From: UKL13-3 sp943369665
GTDB lineage: Bacteria > Bacteroidota > Bacteroidia > UKL13-3
Direction of reading: 5' to 3'
Assembly: GCA_943369665.1 (NCBI GenBank)
Contig: CALRNX020000004.1
Span: 156,011-220,010 of the forward strand
Length of the DNA: 64,000 bases
In this document: positions 37,159 through 47,597 of the stretch, piece after piece
Position numbering within the stretch: position 1 is the stretch's first letter
Layout of the letters: every line of letters begins with the position of its first letter
Program-made: the position numbers and the translations under genes
Notes under the pieces: model-generated
What the model was told of the DNA's origin: nothing
Databases searched by the model: none
Seen by the model: the letters and a program-made list of their open reading frames with translations, nothing else

Positions 37159-37527
37159 ATGGAAACAACAACAGTACTCGCCCATATCATCATCGGCATG
37201 ATTGCAGTTTTGCATATTTATATTCTCGTATTGGAGATGTTTTTATGGACAACACGAGGACCTAAAGTTTTTAAAAGTATTCCTAAGACATTATTTGAAC
37301 CAACCAAAACATTAGCTGCCAACCAAGGATTATACAATGGTTTTTTAGCTGCCGGGTTAATCTGGTCATTATGCATTGGTGATGTTGAATGGAGTAAAAA
37401 TATTGCTCTATTCTTTTTAGGATGCATTGCAGTAGCAGGCTTATATGGCGCAGCAACAGCCCAACGAAGCATTCTTTATATTCAAACAGTTCCAGCAACA
37501 ATTGCAATGATCTTGCTCTTTATGTAA
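37159..37527 (+). CDS. DUF1304 small membrane protein
   Basis: A 122-residue inner-membrane protein with about four transmembrane segments. MIAVLHIYILVLEMFLWTTRGPKVFKSIP followed by TLAANQGLYNGFLAAGLIWSL is diagnostic of DUF1304. Function is unknown. It is preceded by 130 bases without a gene and followed by a strong bidirectional terminator. Confidence 0.88.
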   Translation: METTTVLAHIIIGMIAVLHIYILVLEMFLWTTRGPKVFKSIPKTLFEPTKTLAANQGLYNGFLAAGLIWSLCIGDVEWSKNIALFFLGCIAVAGLYGAATAQRSILYIQTVPATIAMILLFM

Positions 37528-37539
37528 AATAGTCAAAAC

Positions 37540-37571
37540 AAAAAAGCGAGCCATTGCTGACCCGCTTTTTT
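37540..37571. terminator. bidirectional terminator
   Basis: AAAAAAGCG (37540-37548) pairs perfectly with CGCTTTTTT (37563-37571) between the convergent DUF1304 gene and the giant repeat-protein gene, giving T-runs on both strands. Confidence 0.85.
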
Positions 37572-37593
37572 GTTATTATAAATAATCTGCTTG

Positions 37594-40500
37594 TTATTTA
37601 AGGTAAGATACTTTTCGGGTGATTGAATCTCCGTTTGCCGAAAGTGTGATAAAGTACATTCCTGCTTTTTCAGAAACCAGGTCAATATTGGTTGTCGATG
37701 CATTTTGTACGTCTACTTCCTGTTGCAATACTACCCTGCCCAACATATCCATCACCACAAGTTTTGCTTTTTCAATTGAAAGACCTTGCCATTCGATCGT
37801 TACATTCCCGGTCGTTGTTGGGTTTGGATACACTGCAATTTTTGTATTGGCAAATACTTTCTCAAGACCAACCATTCCGTGTGTATAGTTATCCGAAAGA
37901 GTTTTACATCCCGCAGCATTTCCTACCTGAACAGCATACGTTCCACTTACAGCGGCCACATGCACCTTACCTGTTGCCCCAGGAATAATATTTCCATTCA
38001 ATCTCCATTCATACGTTGCTGCCATTTCGTTGCACACCAACGAATCTGTTCCTGCAGAAACCGCAATGGTTGGCTTGGTTGGATATTGATCCAATATAAC
38101 GGTAAGAGCGGCTGTTGTATCTGTCTGGCATCCCGTAAATACAAGTGCACGGTATTGGCGGCTAACAGGTCCGTTTACATTGATAACATGGTTAACACTT
38201 GCTCCAGAAATGCCCATTACAATCCAATTGCCCCCATTGTCAGCATACAACCATCCTGTTACAGCGCCTCCATTGATAAATCCGGTTGCCGAAAGATTGA
38301 TCGAGCTTCCCGTACAAGCGGAAGGAACATTGCTGGTAGGAACAATTGCATTTGCATTGCCGGCCAACTGCGGATTGATCTGAAGTTGCACAGTAGCTGT
38401 TGTATCATAACTGCAATTATTCGCATTGTAAATAATTGAACGGTAAGTACGAACCCGAGGATACGAAACAAATGTACCGGAATGGAACAACGTGAAATTG
38501 GTATTATTAATATTTGACCAGCCGTCAACAACGCTGTCGCGGAACAACCACTTTACAACTGTACCTGAGAATCCACTTACACTTACAATGGCAGTAGAAC
38601 CCGAGCAAATTGACGGTGTGGTTGTATTCGGAGTAACCGATAAGTTTGTTCCGTTGGTGATTAGATTAATGTTTACACTCACAACCGTTGAACTATCTGA
38701 ACTGCAACCGGCAGCATTCGTTAAAATTGCCCGGTATTGACGGGTTGTGTTTGCCAATACAGTTGTGTTGAAATCATTGATCGATGTTGCATTCGTAAAG
38801 CTAAATACAGTCCAATTGCCCGCTGTTTCAGAGTACAACCAATGTGAAACGACCCTTCCCGCCCCAGGGTTAATGAATACATTGATCGGATTACCAGCAC
38901 ATACAGTTGTTAGTGACGCCTGTGTAGGAATAGCAACTACACCATTCGTAATCGGGTTTACCGCAACCGAAACGGCCGATGTAGTGTCGGTACTGCATCC
39001 TGAATTATTATTGACAATTGCACGATACTGACGAGTGAACGCCACTGAGGTTTGAGTGTTAAAATCAGTTATTGCAGTAGCCGATGAATATAAAATATTC
39101 CACGGGCCTGCATTGTCATCTCTGTACAACCAGCGTGCAACAGATGATCCACTGAATCCACTTACTGAAATGGTCACATTTGAACCCGAACAAATTGCAG
39201 CTTTACTGGCAACAGGAACTACACTTGATTGATTACCAAAACCGATCGGGCTGATGGTTACCAAAACCAATGCCGATGTATCTGTTGAACAACCTGAACC
39301 TTTTACAATAATGGCTCGGTATTCTCTTGTAATTGGCGACAAAATATTTGACGTATTGTAATCATTTACCGTAGTTGACGATGTGTATGCAAAATCTATC
39401 CACGCTCCACCATTTTGCCTGTAGATCCATTTTTGAATACTGTTACCCGAACCCTGGTTTATACTAATGGTGACAATATTTCCTGAGCATACAGTCGAAG
39501 CGTTGGCTGTCGGAACAATACCCATATCTACCGATACCGAGCGTGGGTTAATGCTCACAGTTGTCGTAGCACTTGTATCATAAGCACACACATTCGATTT
39601 GCGGATCAATGTTCTATACTCTCTTGAAGTACTTACTGAAACACCTGTATTATAATCGGTAATAAACGAAGAGGTGCTATTTGATAATACATTCCATACT
39701 CCTCCATTATCCCTGTAATACCATGTTTGCACATTGTGTGATCCAACATTCGCAGTTAAGTTCATGGCAGTTCCGATACAAATGGATGAATTAGATGGCG
39801 TGATGGTTATTCCATTGTCATTTCCATACGTGCGTGTCGAAATGTTCACCGTATCCGTTTTCGAAGTTGTATCCATGCGGCAGGTACTTGCTTTCCATAA
39901 AATGGTAGCATACTCACGATCCACAGTAGACGATACATATGTATTTGCATCCGAGATATTGATATTCGAATTGTACAAACTATTCCATACACCACCATTG
40001 TCTCTGTATACCCATGTACTTACAGCGCTTGAACCCGGATTAACACTCACATTCACCGTTGAGCCAATACAAGCTGCTGATGCAGAAGTTACCGTAACCT
40101 GCGAAACAGTATCCACCCCGTACAAAATCGGGTTGATAACAATTGTTTTTGCAGCTGTTGTATCAATGGTACAATTAGCTCCTTTAATGATCAATGCACG
40201 ATATTGACGTGTGATCATTGAATTGGTCGAAACTGACATATTGATAATGGTAGATGACGAGTAATAAGGCAACCATATTGTTGCATCATCGCTGTACAAC
40301 CAGTGTGAAACACTATTTCCAGAACCAGGTGATACACTAATATTAAATGACGATCCTGAACAAGCAGATGCATTTCCGGTAGGTGTGATTGCATTATCAT
40401 TTCCATAAGTACGAGGCACAACTGAAACCATTGTTGCAGCGCTTGTATCAATATGGCAGTTACCTGCTTTATAAGTTACCGCGCGATATCCCATTGTATA

Positions 40501-43500
40501 GGGTGTTCCACTATAAGCAAATCTTGAGATCGAAGCGTTGGTTGACGGATTAATATATCCTTCATCGTACCAAGCTCCTCCATTGTAATTGGATAAGAAC
40601 CGGATCACCGTTGAGTCAGACGAAACGATTAATGAGACATTATAGTTGCTTCCCATACATGCATTTGCAGGGGCTGTTACAGTACGTGAGCTATTGCCCA
40701 ATATCACAGGGTTAATGGTTACAACTAATACTGCTGATGTATCAAAACGACAGGTTGTATTGTTATTGATGATCGCAACATAATTACGCGTTACAGTTGT
40801 TCCTACAAACGTATTGTAGTCGGTTAAGTTATTTAAATTTCCGGATGAAAATACTTGCCATGCCCCACCGTTATCCCTGGTTAACCATTGCATAATGGTA
40901 TTTCCTGCACCTGCAGTCACCTGGATATTTTGAATGGTAGATGAAGCACACACACTTGTACTTGTTGCAGTCGGAATTTTTGTAACATCTGTCCCGCGTG
41001 TTTTAGGTGTAATGGTTACAGTAAGAGTATTGGTCGTATCATAACTGCAGGTACGCAATACTATTGCCCGGTACTCTCTGCTCACCGGAGAAGACACTGC
41101 AGTATTGTAATCAACAACACTAAAGCTTGATGTTGTGCTTAATATATTCCAATTGCCCAAACTGTTGTCCCTGTAGATCCATCTTTGCATGGTAGATCCC
41201 GAAGCACTTAAACTTATACTTACCGAATTACCGGCACATACTGTTGGTGTTGTTGTAGTTGGTGTTGCAGCTATATTTCCAAAAGTTTGAACCCTTAAAA
41301 ACACGCTGTCGTATTTAGAAGAATCGGCATTACATGAGCCCGTGTTTAACATAGCCCTGTAGTATCTCCACACTGAAGCTGTAACACCTGTTTCACTATG
41401 CGACAAGAAGGTCGAAGTTCCATTTATAATATTCCAGTTTCCTGATGTACCATCGCGATACAACCATCTTTCAACAGTACCCGAAGTTGATACAGAAAGT
41501 GTATTTCCCGCGCATACTGTATCTGAGAAAATGGTTGCCGCTGTTGTGCTGTTACCGTATGTTTTAGTCTTAAAGTTTACAACCTTTACTTTCGTTAGCG
41601 TATCGATACGACAAGTTGCCGATTTCATTACAAGCGTTGTATAGCCACGTGTAGAGCCAGGAGCAAGCAATGTATTGTAATCTGTTAAGAAAGATGTTTG
41701 GGTATTTGTTGTGAAGGTTTTCCAAGCACCGTTATTATCGTTGTAGATCCATTTTACTACTGAGTTACCTGAACCCGGTGTAACATTCAGCGATACTGAA
41801 GAACCCACACAAACAGAATCACTTCCCGAAATCACCATTGATGTATCCACTCCGTAAGTAATTGGTGTGATGTTAACCGTTACGGATTGTGTACTATCAA
41901 AATCACATGAAGAAGTATCCGTGATAATGGCTCTGTATAAACGAGCCGTTGCATTATTTAGTTGAGTAAGCTGATGCGTAAATGAATTTGAATTATATGA
42001 ACCCAATGCTTCATACCAAGGACCTGCATTTCCATTATCACTGTACGTCCATTTGATCAACTCGTTTCCGGTTCCCGGTGCAACATTCAGTGTTACTGAA
42101 CTACCCGAGCAAATACCGTTAGATGGTGAAGCAGTTGGTGTAATACCACGCAATCCAATATTTCCACCACGAGGGTTGATCACCACAGCATACTCAGCTG
42201 TTGTATCGCGCCTACACGTACTGCTGTTAAACATAATCACGCGGTAAGCGCGGCTTGTCACTGCAGCTACATATGTATTGTTATCAGTTAACGAAGACGA
42301 TGTTGTGCTATTTGTAAAATCACCCCATCCTGCATTGTTATCATTATAGATCCATTTTTCAATCGTATAACCCGATGGAACGGACACACTCACTTGTATT
42401 GCTTTGGTATAGCAATAGTATGTTCTGTTCGAGGTTGGCGTAACAGTATTCAACACACCTCTCACTGCAGGATTAATACTTGCACTGATGGTGTTGGTTG
42501 AATCAATCGAACAGACTAAACTGTTGTTCACAATTGCACGGTAGCTTCTGCTTACAGGTGATTGAACAGCAGTATTGTAATCTGTAATAAATGTGCTGTT
42601 GGTTGTGTAACCAAAATCAGTCCACCCTGTTCCATTATTGTTTACAACCCATTTTAAAATACTATACCCTGAAGGTAAGCTCACATTTAATGTAGGATTG
42701 GTAGATGCATTGCAAATCGTACTGCTTGAAATTGTAGGAGTAATGGTAGTTGCATAACCTGATCCCGCTGGATTTATCGATACGCTGAATACATTTGACG
42801 AATCATAGCTACATGTTGTGGTATTGTTAACCACTATACGATATGAACGTGAGGTAGGAAGTCCAACCGAAGTATTGGTATGTGTTAAAAAGTTTGAGGT
42901 ACTGTTGGCAATGGTTAACCAATTACCATCCATATTATCCATATACATCCATGTGCGGACACTTGCTCCCGATGGCATAGTAGATGTTACCACATTTGTG
43001 CTGATAACGCTCGATGCACAATAAACACCAATTGCCGAAGTAATCGCAACTGCATTTGCATAACCGTAGGTACGGGCATTCAACTGAACTGACACTTGCT
43101 GAGTGGTATCATAACTGCATGTGTTGGTTAAAATAATTGCTTTGTATGAACGTAAAGTACTACTGCTTACAGCGGTATTCGACTCATAAAAAGAAGTACT
43201 TGCTGAACTTGATGCCAGCTCATTCCAATCACCAACCAATCCGTTGCGGTAAATCCATTTATGAACAGAAAAACCATTACCTGAATTAATGTTCAAGTTA
43301 AAGTTTCCACCACTACATACGTTAGCCACTGATGCCGTTGGCTGAATAGCAGACGCATTACCAAATGTCATCGGGCGTATTTGCACCGAAACGATTTGCG
43401 TTGTATCGATCAAGCATGTATTAGCACGTTGCAAATAGGCTCGGTATTCACGATTGGTTGTTGCATTTACATAAGTACTCTGATCATATAAATATGTCGA

Positions 43501-46086
43501 TGTGGTGCTACCGGTAAACTCTTGCCACATTCCGCCATTATCCCTGTAAACCCATTTTTGCACTGCGCCACTGTAATTAAAATTCACTGAAGCGTTTGTA
43601 TTTCCTGAACACAATATTGGTGATGACGTAGTTGGTGTAATACCGCTCATTGCTCCATTACCAAGTGGGTTGATACTTACCACAACCGCTGCCGATGTAT
43701 CACTTACACAATTATTGTTGTCAACCACAATTACTTTGTATTCGCGTGTGGTTGGTACCAAAACCTTGGTATTATTAGCACTTTCAAAATAGCTTGTTGA
43801 CGAACTGAAAATTTCCTTCCATGCCGATCCATTGTCTCTGTAAACCCAACGGAAAACATTTACACCCGATGGTAGTGAAATATTAATACTTAATGATGTT
43901 CCTCCACAAACATTAGGAGTGGTTGTTGTTGGCAGATAAGAAGTATTGGTTCTGGCCAGCTTTTTATTCACCGAAATAGTAAGCGTATTGGTTGTATCAT
44001 ATTTGCAAATGCTTGAATTAACCAATATAACACGGTACAAACGTTTTGTATTGCTGGTCGAAACATAATTAGAAATGGATGTTGATGATGATCCTAAATT
44101 ATACCATGCAGACGAAACGGTATCCCTGTAGATCCAGTTGTTTACCGTGTACCCTGTTGGTGGTACAATGTTTAAGGTAAGTGAATTCTCATTACAAATG
44201 GACGCTAAACTTGATGTTGGCGCTACTACAACAGAACCTCTGCTCAAAGTATTCAAATCAACCGAAACCTCTAATGATGTATCGATCGAAAAAGTTTCCA
44301 ATGTACGAACCAATGCCTTATACGAACGTTTTGTTGCACCTGCAACGGTAGTATTGTAATCGCTGAAAAACGAGCTGTTTGACGAAGGCAGATCATTCCA
44401 TATTCCGGTGTTGTTATCCCTGAAGATCCATTTGGCAACCTGGCGATTGTTTGATAAGCTGATATTTCCCGAAACTGTTGATCCGGAGCAATAAGCCGAT
44501 TGATTTACAGTTGGTGTAATACCAATTGTTCCACCTGGCAGAGCCACTTTAAATAAAATTTGTACTTCACCCGTAGTATCTATTCTGCATAAGGCGCTAT
44601 TACTTACTACAGCTCTGTATGAACGAACCGTATTGGTTGTAAAATTACTTGTGTTGTATTCAGTGTACGTATTACCCGATGAAAAACTATTGGTCCATGC
44701 ACCTGTATTATTTGTTCGGTACAACCATGTGCTTATCGTTAAATTGTTCTGCAGATAAATGGTAGGTTGTGTTCCGATACATAATTCTGCATTGGGCGTA
44801 AACGGCATAGACGATACACTGTTCCCTTTCGTATTTGCCTTTACCGTATAAAACACCGGAGCCGATGTATCAAATGAACATGTTAAATTTGAATTATTGA
44901 TCACAACACGTACCTCACGATTTAAATTACTGGTGATGCCGCTCGAACTGCTAAGCGATGGTGAAGAACTGCTGCTGAAAAATGTCCAGTTTCCGTTGGC
45001 ACTATCTCTGTATATCCATGATGAAATATTACTGTAACCCGGTATTTGAAATGACATTGAATTACCGGCACATACCTGCGTATTTGTTCCATTTATACGA
45101 GGCTGAATAGAAGTAAGCACCCTGCGCTGAGAAGCATTGATCATTACCATATACGGACCGCTTGTATCGGCAGTGCAAGTGTTCGGATTTTTTAAGATAA
45201 CTCGGTATTCCCGTATGCCCGATACTGCAACATTGGTATTAAAATCATAAGCCGTTGTAGAACCCGATGTAAACGATTGCCATGTATTGCTTCCTGCATC
45301 TTTGTAAATCCAGTTGCCAACTTCTAAGGCCCAATCAACCTGCAACGAAAGACTTGTTCCGCTGCAAACAGATGTTGTTGTTGACGTTGGAAAAATATTA
45401 GGATTGTTTCCTCCTGTTGTTGGTGAAACAGAAATGGCAAAAACTGCCGAAGAATCCTGAAAACAACTTGTGCTGTTTCTTTTAACCAACACTTTATACT
45501 CACGAACCAACGGCACATTGGTAGTAGGCAACGAAACCGAAACAGATTGCGATGACGTGTATGTATACACCGACCACATTCCACCATTGTCCCTGTAGAT
45601 CCACATTGTAGGTAAATACCCTTGGTCCATCATGCGCAGTGTAACTTGTCCTCCCGAGCATGCCTGGCTTGCCGAACCCGAAATGCTGATCGCGTTATTG
45701 TTCCCATAAGTGGCCGGGGTGATTACGACATCCACACCCAAGGTTGTATCTGTAGGACAAGACAATGTGCTCACCACCGCCCTGTAAGTACGCGTGGTCA
45801 TTGAAGCAACACTCACATACTGTGACGCATTATCTGTATTATAGCTGAAAGGAATCCATCCTCCCGTATTATTATCGCGATAAACCCATGTTGTAACAGG
45901 CAATCCTGTTGCACGAATGTAAAGTTGATTACCCGTACACATAACAGTAGAACTCACTGTTGGACGGTAAGTAGAAACAGACCCACATTGGGCGATGGCC
46001 GGTTGCCATATCGTTCCAATGTACATTAATAACAATACAACAAAACGTATTGCACTGTTTGAGTAAAGTTTTATATTCATAATCAT
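37594..46086 (-). CDS. giant secreted repeat protein with T9SS sorting domain
   Basis: A 2830-residue extracellular protein. The signal peptide ends QPAIAQ (residue 33). From about residue 38 to 2672 there are 27 tandem modules of about 98 residues, then a partial Ig-like segment (TYEWRLNGNIIPGATG), and a T9SS type-A sorting domain (IAVYPNPTTTGNVTIEW to ITRKVSYLK). The module consensus by eye is xITPTxxxxxVCSGxxxxLxV...VxKWIYRDNxGxWxxF...DYNT...REYRAIVxNxxxCxxDTS...VxINPxxxG. The two conserved cysteines may form one disulfide per module. Modules are diverged, not identical, so the array is old. Adhesion or gliding-surface roles are typical for such T9SS cargo, but none is shown here. Confidence 0.88.
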   Translation of the reverse strand: MIMNIKLYSNSAIRFVVLLLMYIGTIWQPAIAQCGSVSTYRPTVSSTVMCTGNQLYIRATGLPVTTWVYRDNNTGGWIPFSYNTDNASQYVSVASMTTRTYRAVVSTLSCPTDTTLGVDVVITPATYGNNNAISISGSASQACSGGQVTLRMMDQGYLPTMWIYRDNGGMWSVYTYTSSQSVSVSLPTTNVPLVREYKVLVKRNSTSCFQDSSAVFAISVSPTTGGNNPNIFPTSTTTSVCSGTSLSLQVDWALEVGNWIYKDAGSNTWQSFTSGSTTAYDFNTNVAVSGIREYRVILKNPNTCTADTSGPYMVMINASQRRVLTSIQPRINGTNTQVCAGNSMSFQIPGYSNISSWIYRDSANGNWTFFSSSSSPSLSSSSGITSNLNREVRVVINNSNLTCSFDTSAPVFYTVKANTKGNSVSSMPFTPNAELCIGTQPTIYLQNNLTISTWLYRTNNTGAWTNSFSSGNTYTEYNTSNFTTNTVRSYRAVVSNSALCRIDTTGEVQILFKVALPGGTIGITPTVNQSAYCSGSTVSGNISLSNNRQVAKWIFRDNNTGIWNDLPSSNSSFFSDYNTTVAGATKRSYKALVRTLETFSIDTSLEVSVDLNTLSRGSVVVAPTSSLASICNENSLTLNIVPPTGYTVNNWIYRDTVSSAWYNLGSSSTSISNYVSTSNTKRLYRVILVNSSICKYDTTNTLTISVNKKLARTNTSYLPTTTTPNVCGGTSLSINISLPSGVNVFRWVYRDNGSAWKEIFSSSTSYFESANNTKVLVPTTREYKVIVVDNNNCVSDTSAAVVVSINPLGNGAMSGITPTTSSPILCSGNTNASVNFNYSGAVQKWVYRDNGGMWQEFTGSTTSTYLYDQSTYVNATTNREYRAYLQRANTCLIDTTQIVSVQIRPMTFGNASAIQPTASVANVCSGGNFNLNINSGNGFSVHKWIYRNGLVGDWNELASSSASTSFYESNTAVSSSTLRSYKAIILTNTCSYDTTQQVSVQLNARTYGYANAVAITSAIGVYCASSVISTNVVTSTMPSGASVRTWMYMDNMDGNWLTIANSTSNFLTHTNTSVGLPTSRSYRIVVNNTTTCSYDSSNVFSVSINPAGSGYATTITPTISSSTICNASTNPTLNVSLPSGYSILKWVVNNNGTGWTDFGYTTNSTFITDYNTAVQSPVSRSYRAIVNNSLVCSIDSTNTISASINPAVRGVLNTVTPTSNRTYYCYTKAIQVSVSVPSGYTIEKWIYNDNNAGWGDFTNSTTSSSLTDNNTYVAAVTSRAYRVIMFNSSTCRRDTTAEYAVVINPRGGNIGLRGITPTASPSNGICSGSSVTLNVAPGTGNELIKWTYSDNGNAGPWYEALGSYNSNSFTHQLTQLNNATARLYRAIITDTSSCDFDSTQSVTVNITPITYGVDTSMVISGSDSVCVGSSVSLNVTPGSGNSVVKWIYNDNNGAWKTFTTNTQTSFLTDYNTLLAPGSTRGYTTLVMKSATCRIDTLTKVKVVNFKTKTYGNSTTAATIFSDTVCAGNTLSVSTSGTVERWLYRDGTSGNWNIINGTSTFLSHSETGVTASVWRYYRAMLNTGSCNADSSKYDSVFLRVQTFGNIAATPTTTTPTVCAGNSVSISLSASGSTMQRWIYRDNSLGNWNILSTTSSFSVVDYNTAVSSPVSREYRAIVLRTCSYDTTNTLTVTITPKTRGTDVTKIPTATSTSVCASSTIQNIQVTAGAGNTIMQWLTRDNGGAWQVFSSGNLNNLTDYNTFVGTTVTRNYVAIINNNTTCRFDTSAVLVVTINPVILGNSSRTVTAPANACMGSNYNVSLIVSSDSTVIRFLSNYNGGAWYDEGYINPSTNASISRFAYSGTPYTMGYRAVTYKAGNCHIDTSAATMVSVVPRTYGNDNAITPTGNASACSGSSFNISVSPGSGNSVSHWLYSDDATIWLPYYSSSTIINMSVSTNSMITRQYRALIIKGANCTIDTTAAKTIVINPILYGVDTVSQVTVTSASAACIGSTVNVSVNPGSSAVSTWVYRDNGGVWNSLYNSNINISDANTYVSSTVDREYATILWKASTCRMDTTSKTDTVNISTRTYGNDNGITITPSNSSICIGTAMNLTANVGSHNVQTWYYRDNGGVWNVLSNSTSSFITDYNTGVSVSTSREYRTLIRKSNVCAYDTSATTTVSINPRSVSVDMGIVPTANASTVCSGNIVTISINQGSGNSIQKWIYRQNGGAWIDFAYTSSTTVNDYNTSNILSPITREYRAIIVKGSGCSTDTSALVLVTISPIGFGNQSSVVPVASKAAICSGSNVTISVSGFSGSSVARWLYRDDNAGPWNILYSSATAITDFNTQTSVAFTRQYRAIVNNNSGCSTDTTSAVSVAVNPITNGVVAIPTQASLTTVCAGNPINVFINPGAGRVVSHWLYSETAGNWTVFSFTNATSINDFNTTVLANTTRQYRAILTNAAGCSSDSSTVVSVNINLITNGTNLSVTPNTTTPSICSGSTAIVSVSGFSGTVVKWLFRDSVVDGWSNINNTNFTLFHSGTFVSYPRVRTYRSIIYNANNCSYDTTATVQLQINPQLAGNANAIVPTSNVPSACTGSSINLSATGFINGGAVTGWLYADNGGNWIVMGISGASVNHVINVNGPVSRQYRALVFTGCQTDTTAALTVILDQYPTKPTIAVSAGTDSLVCNEMAATYEWRLNGNIIPGATGKVHVAAVSGTYAVQVGNAAGCKTLSDNYTHGMVGLEKVFANTKIAVYPNPTTTGNVTIEWQGLSIEKAKLVVMDMLGRVVLQQEVDVQNASTTNIDLVSEKAGMYFITLSANGDSITRKVSYLK
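38070..45975 (-). repeat. 27 tandem protein modules of about 98 residues
   Basis: Internal coding repeat of about 293 bp per unit, counted by hand from the translation using the CSG, KWIYRDN and C-x-x-DT landmarks. Module 6 has Phe where the second cysteine should be (TLETFSIDTS). Module 19 lacks the W-I-Y-R-D core (VIRFLSNYNGGAWYDEG). Many boundary strings (ITPT, VTPT, IVPT) mark module starts. Confidence 0.85.
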
Positions 46087-46286
46087 AAGTATTTATTTCG
46101 GACCAAATATCCGTTTCAAACTTAGATTGAAGGCCCAACGCATGCCATACGTTACTTTACGTATTTTAGAACAGGCATTGTGGTATATACACCAATTGTA
46201 TTTTAGAAAGTAAATAGTTGAATAATGCAACAAGCACCGTGCATTTCAAAATAAGAAATACTTGTTGTTGCTAAAGTCTTTGAACA

Positions 46287-47591
46287 TTATTTACGTAAGC
46301 CTGCTTTATAAACTTCCAGGCAACGCTTGCGGGCCATATCATGATCCACAATCGGTTTTGCGTAATTTAATGTATTCAATTCCGGGATCCATTGTTGGAT
46401 ATAAGTCAGGTTCTTGTCGAACTTTTGTGTTTGCAATGTTGGATTAAACACCCGGAAATATGGAGCGGCATCGGTGCCGCAACCTGCTGCCCATTGCCAG
46501 CCTCCATTGTTAGCACTCAGATCATAGTCGAGCAGTTTTTTTGCAAAGTACCCTTCTCCCCAGCGCCAGTCTATCAATAAATGTTTGGTTAAAAAACTTG
46601 CCACGATCATCCTCACTCGGTTATGCATAAAACCTGTAGCATTCAGCTCACGCATGCCTGCATCCACAATAGGGTAGCCTGTATTACCGCTGCACCATGC
46701 TTCAAATTCTTTCTCATTATTGCGCCATGGTATATTGTCGTATTCTTTCCTGAATGCCCCTGTGGCTACATGTGGAAAATGATAAAGGATCATCATGTAA
46801 AAATCCCGCCAGATCAATTCGTTCAAAAATGTTTCATTTAACAATTTTGCCTTTCGTGCTTTTTCACGAATACTGATCGTTCCAAATCGAAAGTGAATTC
46901 CCAATCGTGAGGTTCCCTTTATTGCAGGAAAATCTCTGTCTGCAGTATAATTTTTGATGAGTTGTTGCGCTACTTCTTTACTCGGAAATTGTGTTTCGGT
47001 TTGCTCAAAACCAATCTCACTTAACGAGATAATAGGTGTAGGTTTTGTTTTGAAAAAATTGCTGAAATATTTTTCCGTAGGATATGATTTCAAATAAAAA
47101 TCCTTGAGCCTGGATTTCCATTTACGCGAGTATGGTGTAAAAACGGTGTAGGGATTTCCATCATCTTTTACAACTTCACTCTTTTCAAAAACACACTGGT
47201 CTTTATACGTTTTAAAATCGATTCCCTTGCTTAACAATAAGGCCTCAATTTCAGCATCACGCTTGATGGCCAATGGTTCATAGTCATGGTTCGCAAAAAC
47301 CGTTTGAATGGTATGGTTGGAAGTAAGTTGCTCCCAAACTTGCGGAGGTGTTCCCGAATAAACGTGTAGGTCGCTTCCCGAACTTTGTAATTCCTGCTTA
47401 AGTGCAAGAAGTTGTTGATGAATAAAGTTCACTCGTTTGTCTGCCTTATTCTCAAGCCCATCAAGAATGTTTTTATCGAAAATAAAAATGGGTAAGACCG
47501 GGATTCCACTTTTTAATGCATAGTATAACCCTGCGTTATCCTGCAAACGTAAATCTCTCCGAAACCAAAAGACATTAATCGTTGTATGCAT
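46287..47591 (-). CDS. phrB: deoxyribodipyrimidine photolyase (cryptochrome/photolyase family)
   Basis: A 434-residue flavoprotein that uses blue light to repair cyclobutane pyrimidine dimers. The N-terminal photolyase domain begins INVFWFRRDLRLQDNAGLYYAL. The FAD-binding domain contains GTSRLGIHFRFGTIS, LNELIWRDFYMMILYHFP, the WCSGNTGYPIVDAGMRELNATGFMHNRVRM signature, and DYDLSANNGGWQWAAGCGTDAAPYFRVFNP. Length is slightly below the E. coli enzyme. It is last in a reverse-strand trio, 6 bases after the antiporter gene. The 200 bases 46087-46286 upstream of the giant gene hold no gene and must contain that gene's promoter; I saw no exact TAnnTTTG there. Confidence 0.94.
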   Translation of the reverse strand: MHTTINVFWFRRDLRLQDNAGLYYALKSGIPVLPIFIFDKNILDGLENKADKRVNFIHQQLLALKQELQSSGSDLHVYSGTPPQVWEQLTSNHTIQTVFANHDYEPLAIKRDAEIEALLLSKGIDFKTYKDQCVFEKSEVVKDDGNPYTVFTPYSRKWKSRLKDFYLKSYPTEKYFSNFFKTKPTPIISLSEIGFEQTETQFPSKEVAQQLIKNYTADRDFPAIKGTSRLGIHFRFGTISIREKARKAKLLNETFLNELIWRDFYMMILYHFPHVATGAFRKEYDNIPWRNNEKEFEAWCSGNTGYPIVDAGMRELNATGFMHNRVRMIVASFLTKHLLIDWRWGEGYFAKKLLDYDLSANNGGWQWAAGCGTDAAPYFRVFNPTLQTQKFDKNLTYIQQWIPELNTLNYAKPIVDHDMARKRCLEVYKAGLRK

Positions 47592-47597
47592 TGATAG

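Noticed and set aside
37786..38439. A 217-residue forward open frame, and others of 60-157 residues, opposite the giant gene
   Set aside because: They are antisense shadows of a repetitive Ser/Thr-rich coding sequence, with His/Cys/Arg-rich translations and no family features.
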